Origin: Desulfuromonadales bacterium
GTDB taxonomy: Bacteria > Desulfobacterota > Desulfuromonadia > Desulfuromonadales > BM103
Direction of reading: 5' to 3'
DNA length: 64,000 nt
NCBI GenBank assembly: GCA_030145205.1
Contig: JAQYVZ010000014.1
Span: 16,278-80,277, forward strand
The translations under genes and the position numbers were made by a program. Position 1 is the stretch's first letter. The number at the start of each line of letters is the position of its first letter. Shown piece by piece: positions 38,185 to 47,253 of the stretch. The notes under the pieces were generated by a model that saw nothing but the letters and a program-made list of their open reading frames with translations, was not told the origin of the DNA and searched no databases.

Positions 38185-39425
38185 GGCTCCCTCCGGGGCG
38201 GCTCCCGCCTGCTCCCAGCGATCGCCTGCAGTTTGCGAACTTCGCGCAGTTCTGCTGCGGTGAACAGCAGGCGAGGCAGTGGTGCTGTCCCCGCGGTTAC
38301 GGCCCGGCGGGTCTCGGCGGCGATCTCGAAAAATTCCTCCCGGCTGATGTCCCGACCGCCCAGCCCCCCGATAAAGTTGACGAGCAGAGGTTTTGCCGTC
38401 GATTGATCGTAAAGCGCGGTTGCGAGTTCCGTGTACAGAAAGCCGCCTCCCGGCGACAGATTCTGATCGATGACGGCGACCCCCTGCTTGCCAGCCAGTA
38501 CCCGTTGTAAGGCCATTTTCGGAAAAGGCCGCAGCAGCCTCGGCCGGACCAGCCCGACCGCCTGGCCTGACGCCCTTAAATGATCGACGGCTTCCCTGGC
38601 TTTGGTTGCAAAAGAGCCGAGCATGACAAACAGGATATCCGCATCATCACAATGGTAGGTGTCGAGCAGATCATACGATCGGCCGAACTGTTTTCTGAAT
38701 TCCTGTCCGATCTCCTCGAATACCCCGAGAGCATTCATGGCGGCCAGGTAAGCTTGGTACCGAAAATAAGAATAGGGCCCGCCGCCGAGCACGGCCACTG
38801 CTTGGCTGGTTGGCGCGCTTGCCCTGAAGCAGAGGTTGCCGGAATCAAAAGGCGGCAGGAAGCGGTTCACCGCTGCGGCCTCGGGAATTTGCACTGGCTC
38901 CCGGGTGAAGGAGAGGTAAAAGCCGTCCAGGTTGACGATCACGGGCAGCCTCACCCGCCAGTCTTCCGCCAAACGGTAAGCGAGCAGGATGCTGTCGAGA
39001 ACCTCCTGGCAGGTGGCACAGTGAATCTGTAGGGCACCACAGTCGCGAGCGGCAAGAATATCGTTGTGGTCTGGTTCGAGGGTAATCGGTGCAGCAAGGC
39101 CGCGGGAGACGTTGACCAGGACAAGGGGAGCCCGCCAACCAGCCACGGTATACAGCATTTCCATGCCGTAGAGCAACCCCTGGCTGGAGGTCGCGGAAAA
39201 CACCCGTACCCCGGTCGCAGCGGCAGCCCCGGCAGCCGTCAGCATGGAATGCTCGGATTCAAGGGTCGTCATGCGGCATTCAATTTCGTTCCTGTTGATC
39301 CAGCTGGCTACGGTTTCAATGATTTCTGTCTGGGGTGTGATCGGAAAAGCCGGTAGATAATCCGCCCGGGCTAATCGCATCCCCCAAGCTGCGGCGCCGT
39401 TGCCGGTTAGCAGAGTCCGGGTCAT
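38181..39425 (-). CDS. 2-oxoacid:ferredoxin oxidoreductase alpha subunit
   Basis: 414 residues: the N-terminal region has GNGAAAWGMRLARADYLPAFPITPQTEI, which fits the PorA/VorA alpha subunit, with LESEHSMLTAAGAAAATGVRVFSATSSQG and a later region MLGSFATKAREAVDHLRASGQAVGLVRPRLLRPFP. Start ATG at 39425 has AAGGAGAGCAGAC; an ORF extension to 39503 is spurious. It overlaps the gamma-delta gene by 4 bases (39422-39425) and the beta gene by 4. Confidence 0.92.
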   Translation of the reverse strand: MTRTLLTGNGAAAWGMRLARADYLPAFPITPQTEIIETVASWINRNEIECRMTTLESEHSMLTAAGAAAATGVRVFSATSSQGLLYGMEMLYTVAGWRAPLVLVNVSRGLAAPITLEPDHNDILAARDCGALQIHCATCQEVLDSILLAYRLAEDWRVRLPVIVNLDGFYLSFTREPVQIPEAAAVNRFLPPFDSGNLCFRASAPTSQAVAVLGGGPYSYFRYQAYLAAMNALGVFEEIGQEFRKQFGRSYDLLDTYHCDDADILFVMLGSFATKAREAVDHLRASGQAVGLVRPRLLRPFPKMALQRVLAGKQGVAVIDQNLSPGGGFLYTELATALYDQSTAKPLLVNFIGGLGGRDISREEFFEIAAETRRAVTAGTAPLPRLLFTAAELREVRKLQAIAGSRREPPRREP

Positions 39426-40363
39426 GTCTGCTCTCCTTCCGGCACTGGTTCCGGATGTGCGTGAATAGCATGGGCCGGGCATTCGACCACACAGACCAGG
39501 CACCCTTTGCAGTGGACATAGTCGATGACAGGAATCCCTTGGTCATCCAGACTGATAACCCCTTCAGGACAGTAGCTGCTGCACAAACCACAGCGCCGGC
39601 AGATGTTTTCATCAACCACCGGGCGCAAGGTGCGCCACAGGCCGGTCGTGACCTGCGTACTGGTTAATGCAGCGTGAATCGTCGGGGCCGAAATGTCAGC
39701 GGCTTCGAATGGCAGATCGATCCAGTCGGGGCTGGCCGGGGTGGTCCCTTGATCTCCTGACCCTGCGATGACCAAACCACTGTCAAGGGCCATCTGATTA
39801 TAAGCGTCCAGTGCCTGGGTCAGGTTGGCTTGGACCAGCGAACCTTTCTGCCCGACAAATTCCTCCTCAATGGCGCGCTGCAGATGGTCTCGCGTGATGA
39901 CACCGGCCAGGCAGGCCGCCGCACCCGCACAGGCCGCACTGTCCAGATGCAGTTCCTGGCGGCGTGTTTTGACAGGATGCAGGATGACGACCTTTTCGAG
40001 TGGTGTGTAACGTTTTATCCAGTCCTCTGCCGTCAATTTACTGTGGATCAGGACCACGGTTGTCTTGGTGACCCCTTGTAGCACGCCGGCAGCTGGAATT
40101 TCGACCAGAGTTTCATCCGCCACCACGACCAGGTCGGGTCGCCTGATAATGCCACGCTCATAGATGCTGTCGTGTGAGGCCCGAACATAGGCAAAGATGG
40201 TCGCGCCACGGCGCTCGGCTCCGTAACGCGGTGCATCCTGGACCTCGTAGCCGGCCAGGAAAAAGGCCTGCCCCAGGATCCGGCTGGCGGTTTTGACACC
40301 CTGGCCGCCTCGGCCGTGAAAGCGGATACGGAACAGGGCGTTGGATCGATGGTGTTTCGGCAT
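39422..40363 (-). CDS. 2-oxoacid:ferredoxin oxidoreductase gamma-delta fusion subunit
   Basis: 313 residues combining two subunits normally separate. The gamma part (about 8-185) has FRIRFHGRGGQGVKTASRILGQAFFLAGYEVQD and RYGAERRGATIFAYVRAS. The delta part (about 255-305) is a 2x[4Fe-4S] ferredoxin with CRRCGLCSSYCPEGVI and CKGCLVCVVECPAHAI. Such fusions occur in POR families. The ATG at 40363 starts at the conserved fold; earlier in-frame sequence is noncoding. It follows the dehydrogenase gene by about 50 bases. Confidence 0.92.
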   Translation of the reverse strand: MPKHHRSNALFRIRFHGRGGQGVKTASRILGQAFFLAGYEVQDAPRYGAERRGATIFAYVRASHDSIYERGIIRRPDLVVVADETLVEIPAAGVLQGVTKTTVVLIHSKLTAEDWIKRYTPLEKVVILHPVKTRRQELHLDSAACAGAAACLAGVITRDHLQRAIEEEFVGQKGSLVQANLTQALDAYNQMALDSGLVIAGSGDQGTTPASPDWIDLPFEAADISAPTIHAALTSTQVTTGLWRTLRPVVDENICRRCGLCSSYCPEGVISLDDQGIPVIDYVHCKGCLVCVVECPAHAIHAHPEPVPEGEQT

Positions 40364-40412
40364 ACCAGGCTCGCTTGATGACCCCTTGATCGTCAAAAGG
40401 CTGTCGTTAGAG

Positions 40413-41525
40413 TCAGAAGATCGTGAACCGTTTGTACGACATCGCTTTCCCGATGCGGGACAATGCCAAATCCACCGCGGCCTGACGCGGCAGGATCTGT
40501 TGGTTCCTGACTTCGGCCAGAACCTGTTGCGTATTGCGACGGATTTTCTCCTGGATCGCCTGCATGGCCGCGGCTTCGGACGACCCGTGGTATTCCATGG
40601 CGGCGCAGATGACACCACCGGCATTGGCGATGAAGTCGGGAATACAGAGGATGCTTCGGGCATGTAGCTTTTTTTCTGCGGCCGGGGTGACCGGGATATT
40701 GGCCCCCTCTACGACCAACCGGGTGCGCAGCCGGGCGACATTCTCCTCGTTAATAACGTCGGGACGGGCTGCCGGTATCCAGATTTCGCATTCCAGGTCG
40801 AGCAGCGCATCGCCGTCGTATCGCTCTGCGCCAGGATACTCAGTCACGCTCTTGCCCGCTCGCTTGAGGTCAAGCAAGGTTTGCAGGTTCAACCCGAGGG
40901 GGTCATAGATGCATCCCTGCGAGTCAGCCACCCCAACCAGGGAAGCCCCTTTGGCTGTCAGGAAGGATGCGGCATGTTTGCCCACCGCACCAAATCCCTG
41001 GACCACCAGACGTGCACCGGCCAGTTCGAAATCACAGCTCTCCAAGGCGACTTCAGTAGCGTTACAGAGGCCCCAGCCGGTTGCACCAATCTCATCCAGA
41101 GGGATGCCACCGATTTCAGCGGGCAACCCGACCACCCGATTGACTTCGTCCTTGATCCACGCCATGCACTGTTCGTCAGTTCCCATGTCGGGGGCGAGGA
41201 TGTATTCCTTGATATCCCGAAGGGCCTGGGCCAGCCCCCGGATCAGGACTTCCTTTTCCCCGAGGGGCATCTTGGGGTCGCCATATACAACCGCCTTGCC
41301 GCCACCATGTGCCAACCCGGCGGCTGCATTCTTCAGGGTCATGGCCCGTGCCAGACGGACGCATTCCTCGGTGCTGACATCCGGCGCCATCCGAATGCCG
41401 CCGATCGAGGGGCCTGCCGCCACGTTGTCAATAACTAACACCGCTTTCAGCGAAATCGTGGGCTCATACACGTGGACGATCTTGGCCGGTCCAAGTTCGT
41501 CGGCAAACTTGAACATGCTGTCCAT
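40413..41525 (-). CDS. Glutamate/leucine/phenylalanine/valine-type dehydrogenase
   Basis: 370 residues of the amino-acid dehydrogenase family, which deaminates an L-amino acid to a 2-oxoacid with NAD(P). The substrate domain has IGGIRMAPDVSTEECVRLARAMTLKNAAAGLAHGGGKAVV with the catalytic lysine in GGGK; the Rossmann domain has VVQGFGAVGKHAASFL and PDFIANAGGVI. It is shorter than classical Glu dehydrogenase and may prefer branched or aromatic substrates. The start has AAGGAGGAACTTCCT. As first gene of the ferredoxin-oxidoreductase module it would supply the 2-oxoacid substrate (inference). Confidence 0.9.
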   Translation of the reverse strand: MDSMFKFADELGPAKIVHVYEPTISLKAVLVIDNVAAGPSIGGIRMAPDVSTEECVRLARAMTLKNAAAGLAHGGGKAVVYGDPKMPLGEKEVLIRGLAQALRDIKEYILAPDMGTDEQCMAWIKDEVNRVVGLPAEIGGIPLDEIGATGWGLCNATEVALESCDFELAGARLVVQGFGAVGKHAASFLTAKGASLVGVADSQGCIYDPLGLNLQTLLDLKRAGKSVTEYPGAERYDGDALLDLECEIWIPAARPDVINEENVARLRTRLVVEGANIPVTPAAEKKLHARSILCIPDFIANAGGVICAAMEYHGSSEAAAMQAIQEKIRRNTQQVLAEVRNQQILPRQAAVDLALSRIGKAMSYKRFTIF

Positions 41526-41684
41526 AGGAAGTTCCTCCTTCCCGGTGCCCGTTCGAAAAAATGAGCTTTCTTTCATCCTATCAGCTGCTCGACAATCTTC
41601 AAGATAGGATGCTCTCTTCCTGCCTGTCAGCAACATCCGGGAAGGCGACCTCAAGGCTTTCTGGTCAATAATTCAAAATAAACG

Positions 41685-41712
41685 TTGTATTCCTCCATAA
41701 AGTCTGTATGAT
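41685..41712 (+). promoter_or_regulatory. Candidate promoter for rhlE with long leader
   Basis: TTGTAT (41685-41690), a 16-base spacer and TATGAT (41707-41712) lie about 280 bases upstream of the helicase start. The 468-base gap 41526-41993 otherwise contains no credible gene. Confidence 0.4.
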
Positions 41713-41993
41713 GCCCGCCGACTGTACAAAGGCGACGGCAGATCTGTTTATCCACTGATCACCCCCAGCCGTTGTCCCATCACTCTCTGACCCCTTCTCT
41801 GTATCAGGTTCTTTGCCGAATCCGTGGCAGCCATCAGGTTGGCGAGGATGCACATTCTCAGTCCTGTTGTGCGCGGTCGATTTGTGTCTGCGAGGCATCC
41901 GTTTGTCTTGGCGGCCGGCACGCTACCTGATCTGTTTGCGGATTTTATCCGGCAAGCCACCTGTCGCTGTGCGTGACAGGGGAAGGAAACGTT

Positions 41994-43316
41994 TTGTCTT
42001 TTCAAGAATTACAACTGGCCGCACCGTTGCTGCGCGCCATTGATGCCTGTGGTTACACGACCCCCACTCCGGTTCAGGCCGGTTCAATCCCCGAGGTTCT
42101 TGCTGGCCGCGACCTGATCGCCTCGGCTCAAACGGGAACCGGTAAAACGGCGGCGTTCATGCTGCCCGTACTGCATAAACTGTTAGACTTCAAAAAGAAC
42201 CCGAAGGGAGCGCCGCGCGTGTTGGTGCTGACGCCCACCCGCGAGCTGGCCGCCCAGGTGACCGAGGCGACCCGCACCTATGGCAAGTTCATGCGGGTGA
42301 GCAGCACGGTGATCCTCGGTGGGATGTCTTATCAACCGCAATTTCGTGACCTGAGTCGGCCAATTGACCTTGTGGTTGGTACGCCAGGCCGCCTGATCGA
42401 TCACCTTGAGCGGGGCAGCCTCGATCTGTCGCGGCTGGAAGTGCTGATTCTCGACGAAGCGGACCGCATGCTGGACATGGGTTTCAAGGAGGATGTCGAA
42501 CGGATCACAGCGAAGGCCCCTGCCGAACGGCAAACCCTGCTGTTTACCGCGACCATGGATAAGACCATGACCCAGCTCGCAGGTCGTCTGTTGAATGATC
42601 CGGTGCGGGTCGAAATTGCCGGTCGCAAGGTGACGCTCGATCAGATTGCCCAGCGGCTGTATGTTGCGGACAACCTCGGTCACAAGAATCGTCTACTGAA
42701 GCGCCTGCTGGAGACGGAGGAGATCAACCAGGCCATTGTTTTTGCCGCCACCAAGCGCGCCTCTGATGACCTGGCCAGGGATCTTGCCTCACAAGGCCAC
42801 CAGGCGGCGGCCCTGCATGGCGACATGAGCCAGGCGATGCGCAACCGGACCTTGCAGAACCTGCGGCGTGGCAGAATTCGCGTCCTGGTCGCCACGGATG
42901 TTGCTGCTCGCGGCATTGACGTGGCCGGTATCAGCCACGTCATCAACTTTGATTTGCCCCAATCGGCTGAAGATTACGTCCACCGCATCGGTCGGACCGG
43001 TCGGGCCGGAGCGAGTGGTACGGCGATCTCATTTGTCAGCGGGACGGATGCCCTGCGTCTGCGGCAGATTGAAAATTATATCCATCAGACCTTGCCGCAA
43101 GAGCTGGTCCCCGGCCTGGAGCCGACCCGTCCCCTACAGTCTCAACATAAGAAACCCGCTAATGCTCGCAACAACAAGCGCCATGGCAGCGCGGCAAAGG
43201 GACGTTACCAGGGGAACAAGAAGAGCAGCGCAAACGGTGGCAAAGAGCCTGTCGTTGAATATCGCAGCCGTAAGGCCGGGCGCCGGAAGCCGTCGTCTAA
43301 ATCGCTGAGCCGCTGA
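41994..43316 (+). CDS. rhlE: DEAD-box RNA helicase, RhlE type
   Basis: 440 residues with all DEAD-box motifs: Q motif TTPTPVQAGSIPEVLAG, ASAQTGTGKT (Walker A), PTREL, TPGRL, LDEAD, TAT, VFAATKRA, HRIGRTGRAG. The C-terminal tail (about 370-440) is basic and low complexity, as in RhlE. It remodels RNA in ribosome assembly or mRNA decay. A TTG start at 41994 is preferred because GAAGGA lies seven bases upstream; a GTG at 41973 would add seven residues. It is divergent from the dehydrogenase gene. Confidence 0.93.
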   Translation: MSFQELQLAAPLLRAIDACGYTTPTPVQAGSIPEVLAGRDLIASAQTGTGKTAAFMLPVLHKLLDFKKNPKGAPRVLVLTPTRELAAQVTEATRTYGKFMRVSSTVILGGMSYQPQFRDLSRPIDLVVGTPGRLIDHLERGSLDLSRLEVLILDEADRMLDMGFKEDVERITAKAPAERQTLLFTATMDKTMTQLAGRLLNDPVRVEIAGRKVTLDQIAQRLYVADNLGHKNRLLKRLLETEEINQAIVFAATKRASDDLARDLASQGHQAAALHGDMSQAMRNRTLQNLRRGRIRVLVATDVAARGIDVAGISHVINFDLPQSAEDYVHRIGRTGRAGASGTAISFVSGTDALRLRQIENYIHQTLPQELVPGLEPTRPLQSQHKKPANARNNKRHGSAAKGRYQGNKKSSANGGKEPVVEYRSRKAGRRKPSSKSLSR

Positions 43317-43353
43317 GGGGGATGTTGCCGCCAACCTGCGGGCATGGCGGTGA

Positions 43354-43382
43354 TTGACATGCTTGGCGATGCTCGCTACCCT
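43354..43382 (+). promoter_or_regulatory. Candidate promoter for cvfB-like gene
   Basis: A perfect TTGACA (43354-43359) is followed after 17 bases by TACCCT (43377-43382), 54 bases before the start codon. Confidence 0.4.
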
Positions 43383-43435
43383 GCGAGCAACGGACTGCTG
43401 CCATCGCATGGTCAACGTCCCGTTGAGGAGGACGT

Positions 43436-44266
43436 ATGTTGGAGATTGGTCGAAAAAATAAGCTCAGGGTCGAACGGATTGATGCCGACGGCGCCTGGTT
43501 GATCGTTGAGACGGAACGCGCTCTGCTGGAGACGCGGGAAGTCCCTGAAAGCCTGGCTGTCGGTGACGAGATCACGGTTTTTGTGTACAACGATCTGGCC
43601 GGTCAGGCAGTGGCGACCCTGCGGGAGCCGCTGGCGGAGGTCGGCGAATGTGCCCTGATGAAAGTGTGCCAGGTCAATCGGCATGGCGCCTTTCTCGACT
43701 GGGGTCTGTTTAAAGATCTGTTGGTACCCCCCAAAGAGCAGCCCGAACCGATGAGGCCGGGGCGGCGCTATGTGGTCAAGGTCCGCCTCGATCGTCAGGG
43801 CCGGCCGCTCGGGACGGCCCGCATTGATCAGTCGCTGGTCAATGTGGACGTTGATCTGAAGGAAGGGCAGCAAGTCGACCTGCTGGTTTGGCGGTTTACG
43901 CCGATGGGCGCCAGGGTTGTGGTCAATCAGCGCTATGATGGATTGCTCTATCGTGACGAAGTTGGCGACCGCTTGAATTATGGCGACCAACTGACCGGTT
44001 ACGTCAAAAAGGTGCGTGGCGACGGTAAAATCGACCTGACTTTGCGCCGCGGCGGGGTTGCTGAAATCGATGATGCGAGCGCGAAAGTTTTAGACGCCAT
44101 CGAGGCCCAAGGTGGATTTTTACCTCTGCACGACGGCAGCTCGCCTGAAGAAATCCGCAAGACGCTCGACATGAGCAAGAAAATGTTCAAAAAGGCGATC
44201 GGTGGGCTTTACAAGGCCGGAACTATCGAGCTGACGGACAAGGGCGTGCGACTGAAGAAAGACTAA
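43436..44266 (+). CDS. CvfB family S1-domain RNA-binding protein
   Basis: 276 residues of the CvfB/YitL family. Three S1-like RNA-binding repeats are visible (about 1-60; 70-130, with CQVNRHGAFLDWGLFKDLLVP; 145-215, with GYVKKVRGDGKIDLTL), followed by a C-terminal winged-helix domain (LPLHDGSSPEEIRKTLDMSKKMFKKAIGGLYKAGTIELT). Family members regulate gene expression post-transcriptionally. The start ATG has TTGAGGAGGACGT. Its 3' end overlaps the convergent kinase gene by 4 bases. Confidence 0.92.
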   Translation: MLEIGRKNKLRVERIDADGAWLIVETERALLETREVPESLAVGDEITVFVYNDLAGQAVATLREPLAEVGECALMKVCQVNRHGAFLDWGLFKDLLVPPKEQPEPMRPGRRYVVKVRLDRQGRPLGTARIDQSLVNVDVDLKEGQQVDLLVWRFTPMGARVVVNQRYDGLLYRDEVGDRLNYGDQLTGYVKKVRGDGKIDLTLRRGGVAEIDDASAKVLDAIEAQGGFLPLHDGSSPEEIRKTLDMSKKMFKKAIGGLYKAGTIELTDKGVRLKKD

Positions 44267-46050
44267 AGGTCCCCGGGTTTGGGCTGATTGAATGGAATGG
44301 CGAAGCTGACGGTTGTGCCGACTCCCGGTTCACTTTCGGCCCAGATGTGACCATGATGGGCCTTGATGATCGATTTGCTGATGAAGAGGCCGATACCCGT
44401 GCCAGGTGGTGCGGTGTTTGAACTGTCGGCACGATAAAATTTTTCGAACATGCCACTCACCTGCCTGGGGGTCATGCCGATCCCGGTATCCGTGACTCCG
44501 ACTTGGCATCGCCCATCCCCTTGCTGAACAGAGACCTGAATTTTGCTGCCACCCGGAGAATATTTGACGGCATTGCTCAGAATGTTTTCCAGAACCTGAC
44601 TGACGCGGGGTTTGTCTGCGGCGATGACGACAGAGGCTTCAGAAAGGTTGTAGGTAAACTGGTGCGAGGGCGTCCTGTCGTGGAAACTGTTAACAACCTC
44701 TGCCACCGCTTCATTGACATCGCAGGGCTCGAGGTTGAGCCTGATGTCTCGGCCGGCCTCGACACGTGACAGATCGAGCAGTTCGGAGACCATGTGGGAA
44801 AGGTATTCGGCTTTGTCGATGATCAGGTGTTGAGCCTCCTCCCGCTGCTTCCCTTTGATTAGATGATCATTTATCAGTTCCGAGTATCCGAGAATGGTCG
44901 CAAGCGGTGTCTGGAATTCGTGTGCCATGGTTGAGACGAACTCACTCTTCAGCCGGTCCGCTTCACGTTGTTGGGTGATATCCTGGATAACGCCGATAAT
45001 TCCAGCAGGTTTGTCATCCGCGCTCTCAAAGAGGGTTTTGTGACAGAGATATGTTTGCAGTCTCTCTTCATCGACCTGAAAAGTAAATTCGTAGGACACA
45101 ACCCCCCCGCCTCGAATTAATTCGTCATCCTTTGAAATATGCAGTCGCGCTGCGTCCAGTGGGTGCATGTCATCAGGCTGCTTCCCGATGACCTCTTCGA
45201 TGGGAAGTCCAATGAACCGGGCATAAGCACGGTTGCATCCGAGCATCCGTTTCTGGAGGTCCTTGTAGAACACCGGGCTGGGGATGTTGTCGAGCAGTAC
45301 CTCAAGAAAATTTCTTTGAGAGGCCAACCTGTTCTCGACATCTTTCAGGTTCTTGACCAATTCATTGAAGGCTTCACCCAGTAAGCCGATTTCATCACGT
45401 TGGGCAATCTCGACCCGCAAATCCCTGTCCCCCTGCTTGAGGGCCTCGACAGCATGTTGCAGTGATGCAATCGGCCGGGTGATGGTGCGCGAAACCGGAA
45501 TGGCAATCAACATGGCGATGATGGTCAGCCCCAGCAGGAACAGAAGGGCCTGGTTTGTTACCTGGGTGATGGCCTGTTGCACCGGTTCTCCGGAAATTCC
45601 GAGATGAAGGTATCCCCCGCGTCTGTCAAGAATGGGGAGAAGGATATCGTAGGTTGTCTGGCCCTGTAATGTGAGGGCTTTGATGGAGGACTCCTGTCTC
45701 GGTGTGAGAGTGTGGACCTCCAGAAGATTGACCGGAAAACTTTCGCCGAAGGAGTGTGCCAGAACCAGTTTGCCGGAGGGACTGGTGATGAAGATGTAGC
45801 TGATATCGGTTTCCGTCTGTTGCGCATTCTCCACCATGAGCTTGAGATGGATGAGATCACGCTGGATCACGGCGTCAGCACTGACTTCGGCCAGGTGTTT
45901 GGCGATTGAGGTGCCCCGTTTGAGGACCTCCTCAGTGAGATGCGATGTCACTCGCGTTTTGACATAAGTCCCCGTGATGATACTGAAGCTGGCGATGAGC
46001 AGCAGCGTCAGACTGAGGATTTTTGTCCGGAGCGACAGGTTGAGCGTCAT
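44263..46050 (-). CDS. Sensor histidine kinase with HAMP and PAS domains
   Basis: 595 residues: TM1 (about 8-27), a periplasmic sensor domain (about 30-160), TM2 (about 167-188), HAMP (RTITRPIASLQHAVEALKQGDRDL), PAS (NIPSPVFYKDLQKRMLGCNRAYARFIGLP), H-box STMAHEFQTPLATILGY, and ATPase motifs LSNAVKYSPGG, DTGIGM, GTGIGLFISKSI. The H-box has HEFQTP in place of the usual HELRTP. It lies 6 bases after the PhnD-like lipoprotein gene, so the two probably form a ligand-binding/kinase pair. Confidence 0.92.
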   Translation of the reverse strand: MTLNLSLRTKILSLTLLLIASFSIITGTYVKTRVTSHLTEEVLKRGTSIAKHLAEVSADAVIQRDLIHLKLMVENAQQTETDISYIFITSPSGKLVLAHSFGESFPVNLLEVHTLTPRQESSIKALTLQGQTTYDILLPILDRRGGYLHLGISGEPVQQAITQVTNQALLFLLGLTIIAMLIAIPVSRTITRPIASLQHAVEALKQGDRDLRVEIAQRDEIGLLGEAFNELVKNLKDVENRLASQRNFLEVLLDNIPSPVFYKDLQKRMLGCNRAYARFIGLPIEEVIGKQPDDMHPLDAARLHISKDDELIRGGGVVSYEFTFQVDEERLQTYLCHKTLFESADDKPAGIIGVIQDITQQREADRLKSEFVSTMAHEFQTPLATILGYSELINDHLIKGKQREEAQHLIIDKAEYLSHMVSELLDLSRVEAGRDIRLNLEPCDVNEAVAEVVNSFHDRTPSHQFTYNLSEASVVIAADKPRVSQVLENILSNAVKYSPGGSKIQVSVQQGDGRCQVGVTDTGIGMTPRQVSGMFEKFYRADSSNTAPPGTGIGLFISKSIIKAHHGHIWAESEPGVGTTVSFAIPFNQPKPGDL

Positions 46051-46056
46051 AATTGC

Positions 46057-47049
46057 TTACTCTTTGCCTGGAATGATGGAGGCGTTTTTGCGCATCTGGC
46101 GTACGGATTCGTAGTCCGCATCATTGCCTTCAACAAAACGCTTGAGCATCATCCCCTTTAGAATCTCAGCTCCTTGCGGGTTTTCGTGCATCTGCAGAAA
46201 TTCTTGTTGCAGGCGTTCGCGCAGCTTTGGTGGTAGATCGGGCCTGATCACGACGGGCGGAATGCCGAACGGGTCTGACCGGGCGATGATTTTGGTTTTG
46301 GATGTTACCTCAGGACGGGTTTGAGCCAGGTAGTCATAGATCAGGCTATCGATTGCGGCGCCATCGACGAGGTCTTCAATGATCGCATCCAGGGAACGGT
46401 CGTGGGCATAGGTGTAAATTGTTTCACTGAAAAAAGTCTCCGGATCCTCATTCATGAGCCGGATTTGATGGTCGGGGCACAATTTGCCTGTATTTGACAT
46501 AGGGTCGGTGTACGCAAATCGCTTGCCTTTCAGGTCGGCCATGCTGGTGGCCTCACTGTTGGCTGGCACGACCAGGTAAGAGTAGTAGACTTTTTCACCG
46601 GAGGGGGCGACCGGGACGACCAGAAGCTTCAAGCCGAACTGATCATGACCGTTGACATATGAGCCGCTGCAGACGAAGGCAATGTCCAGCTCACCTTTTT
46701 TTAACAACGAGTTGAATTCCTGATAAGAACCTTTGTCGATAACGTGGATGGGGAGGCCCAGTTGGTCTTCGAGGTACCCCACCAGGCGGCGGTAGTAGGT
46801 GACACCCTCTTTCGGGGTTATCATTGCACCTAACCCGAAATGGATGAACTCTTCGACGGATTCCTTGGCTTGCAGCTCTGCTGTGGGGACGCGCTGAGTC
46901 ATGTCAACGGGGGTTGCCTCGGGTGGGTTGTCACACGCACCAAGCAGGCTGGTCAGGCACAGCAGAAGCCCCGGTATGATGTGACGCAGGCGTTTGAAGG
47001 CAGGGACAGGCAGAAACCACGACTTGGTCGTGAAAAGGGTCTGAGTCAT
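46057..47049 (-). CDS. PhnD-like phosphate/phosphonate-binding lipoprotein
   Basis: 330 residues with an N-terminal lipoprotein signal (GLLLCLTSLLGAC; lipid cysteine at about 39) and a type-2 periplasmic-binding fold as in PhnD/PtxB family proteins (GDLDIAFVCSGSYVNGHD-like region, ADLKGKRFAYTDPMSNTG, FSETIYTYAHDRSLDAIIEDLVDGAAID). Proteins of this family bind phosphonate or phosphite-like anions, or serve as sensor partners for kinases. There are no ABC transporter genes nearby, which supports the sensor role with the kinase that follows. The start has GGGAGGAGAAGGT. Confidence 0.88.
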   Translation of the reverse strand: MTQTLFTTKSWFLPVPAFKRLRHIIPGLLLCLTSLLGACDNPPEATPVDMTQRVPTAELQAKESVEEFIHFGLGAMITPKEGVTYYRRLVGYLEDQLGLPIHVIDKGSYQEFNSLLKKGELDIAFVCSGSYVNGHDQFGLKLLVVPVAPSGEKVYYSYLVVPANSEATSMADLKGKRFAYTDPMSNTGKLCPDHQIRLMNEDPETFFSETIYTYAHDRSLDAIIEDLVDGAAIDSLIYDYLAQTRPEVTSKTKIIARSDPFGIPPVVIRPDLPPKLRERLQQEFLQMHENPQGAEILKGMMLKRFVEGNDADYESVRQMRKNASIIPGKE

Positions 47050-47144
47050 ACCTTCTCCTCCCAAAAGAAGTTGACGACTCAGGCATTATACATACATTTC
47101 AGTGAGATCCAAAATTTGCGACTTTGGCTCTTTGGCCACAAGCC

Positions 47145-47175
47145 AAAAAGCCTGCGAAAAATTCGCAGGCTTTTT
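47145..47175. terminator. Bidirectional intrinsic terminator after phoR
   Basis: AAAAAGCCTGCGAA and TTCGCAGGCTTTTT pair as a 14-bp stem with a three-base loop. It is 79 bases past the phoR stop and separates phoBR from the PhnD-kinase pair, suggesting the latter has its own promoter. Confidence 0.9.
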
Positions 47176-47253
47176 ATGGATAGATGGTCAGCAATGTGTC
47201 CTTTTAGCAGATCTGGTGAATCACGAGAGAGGGCTAAGGTGAGGGGGGAAGCC

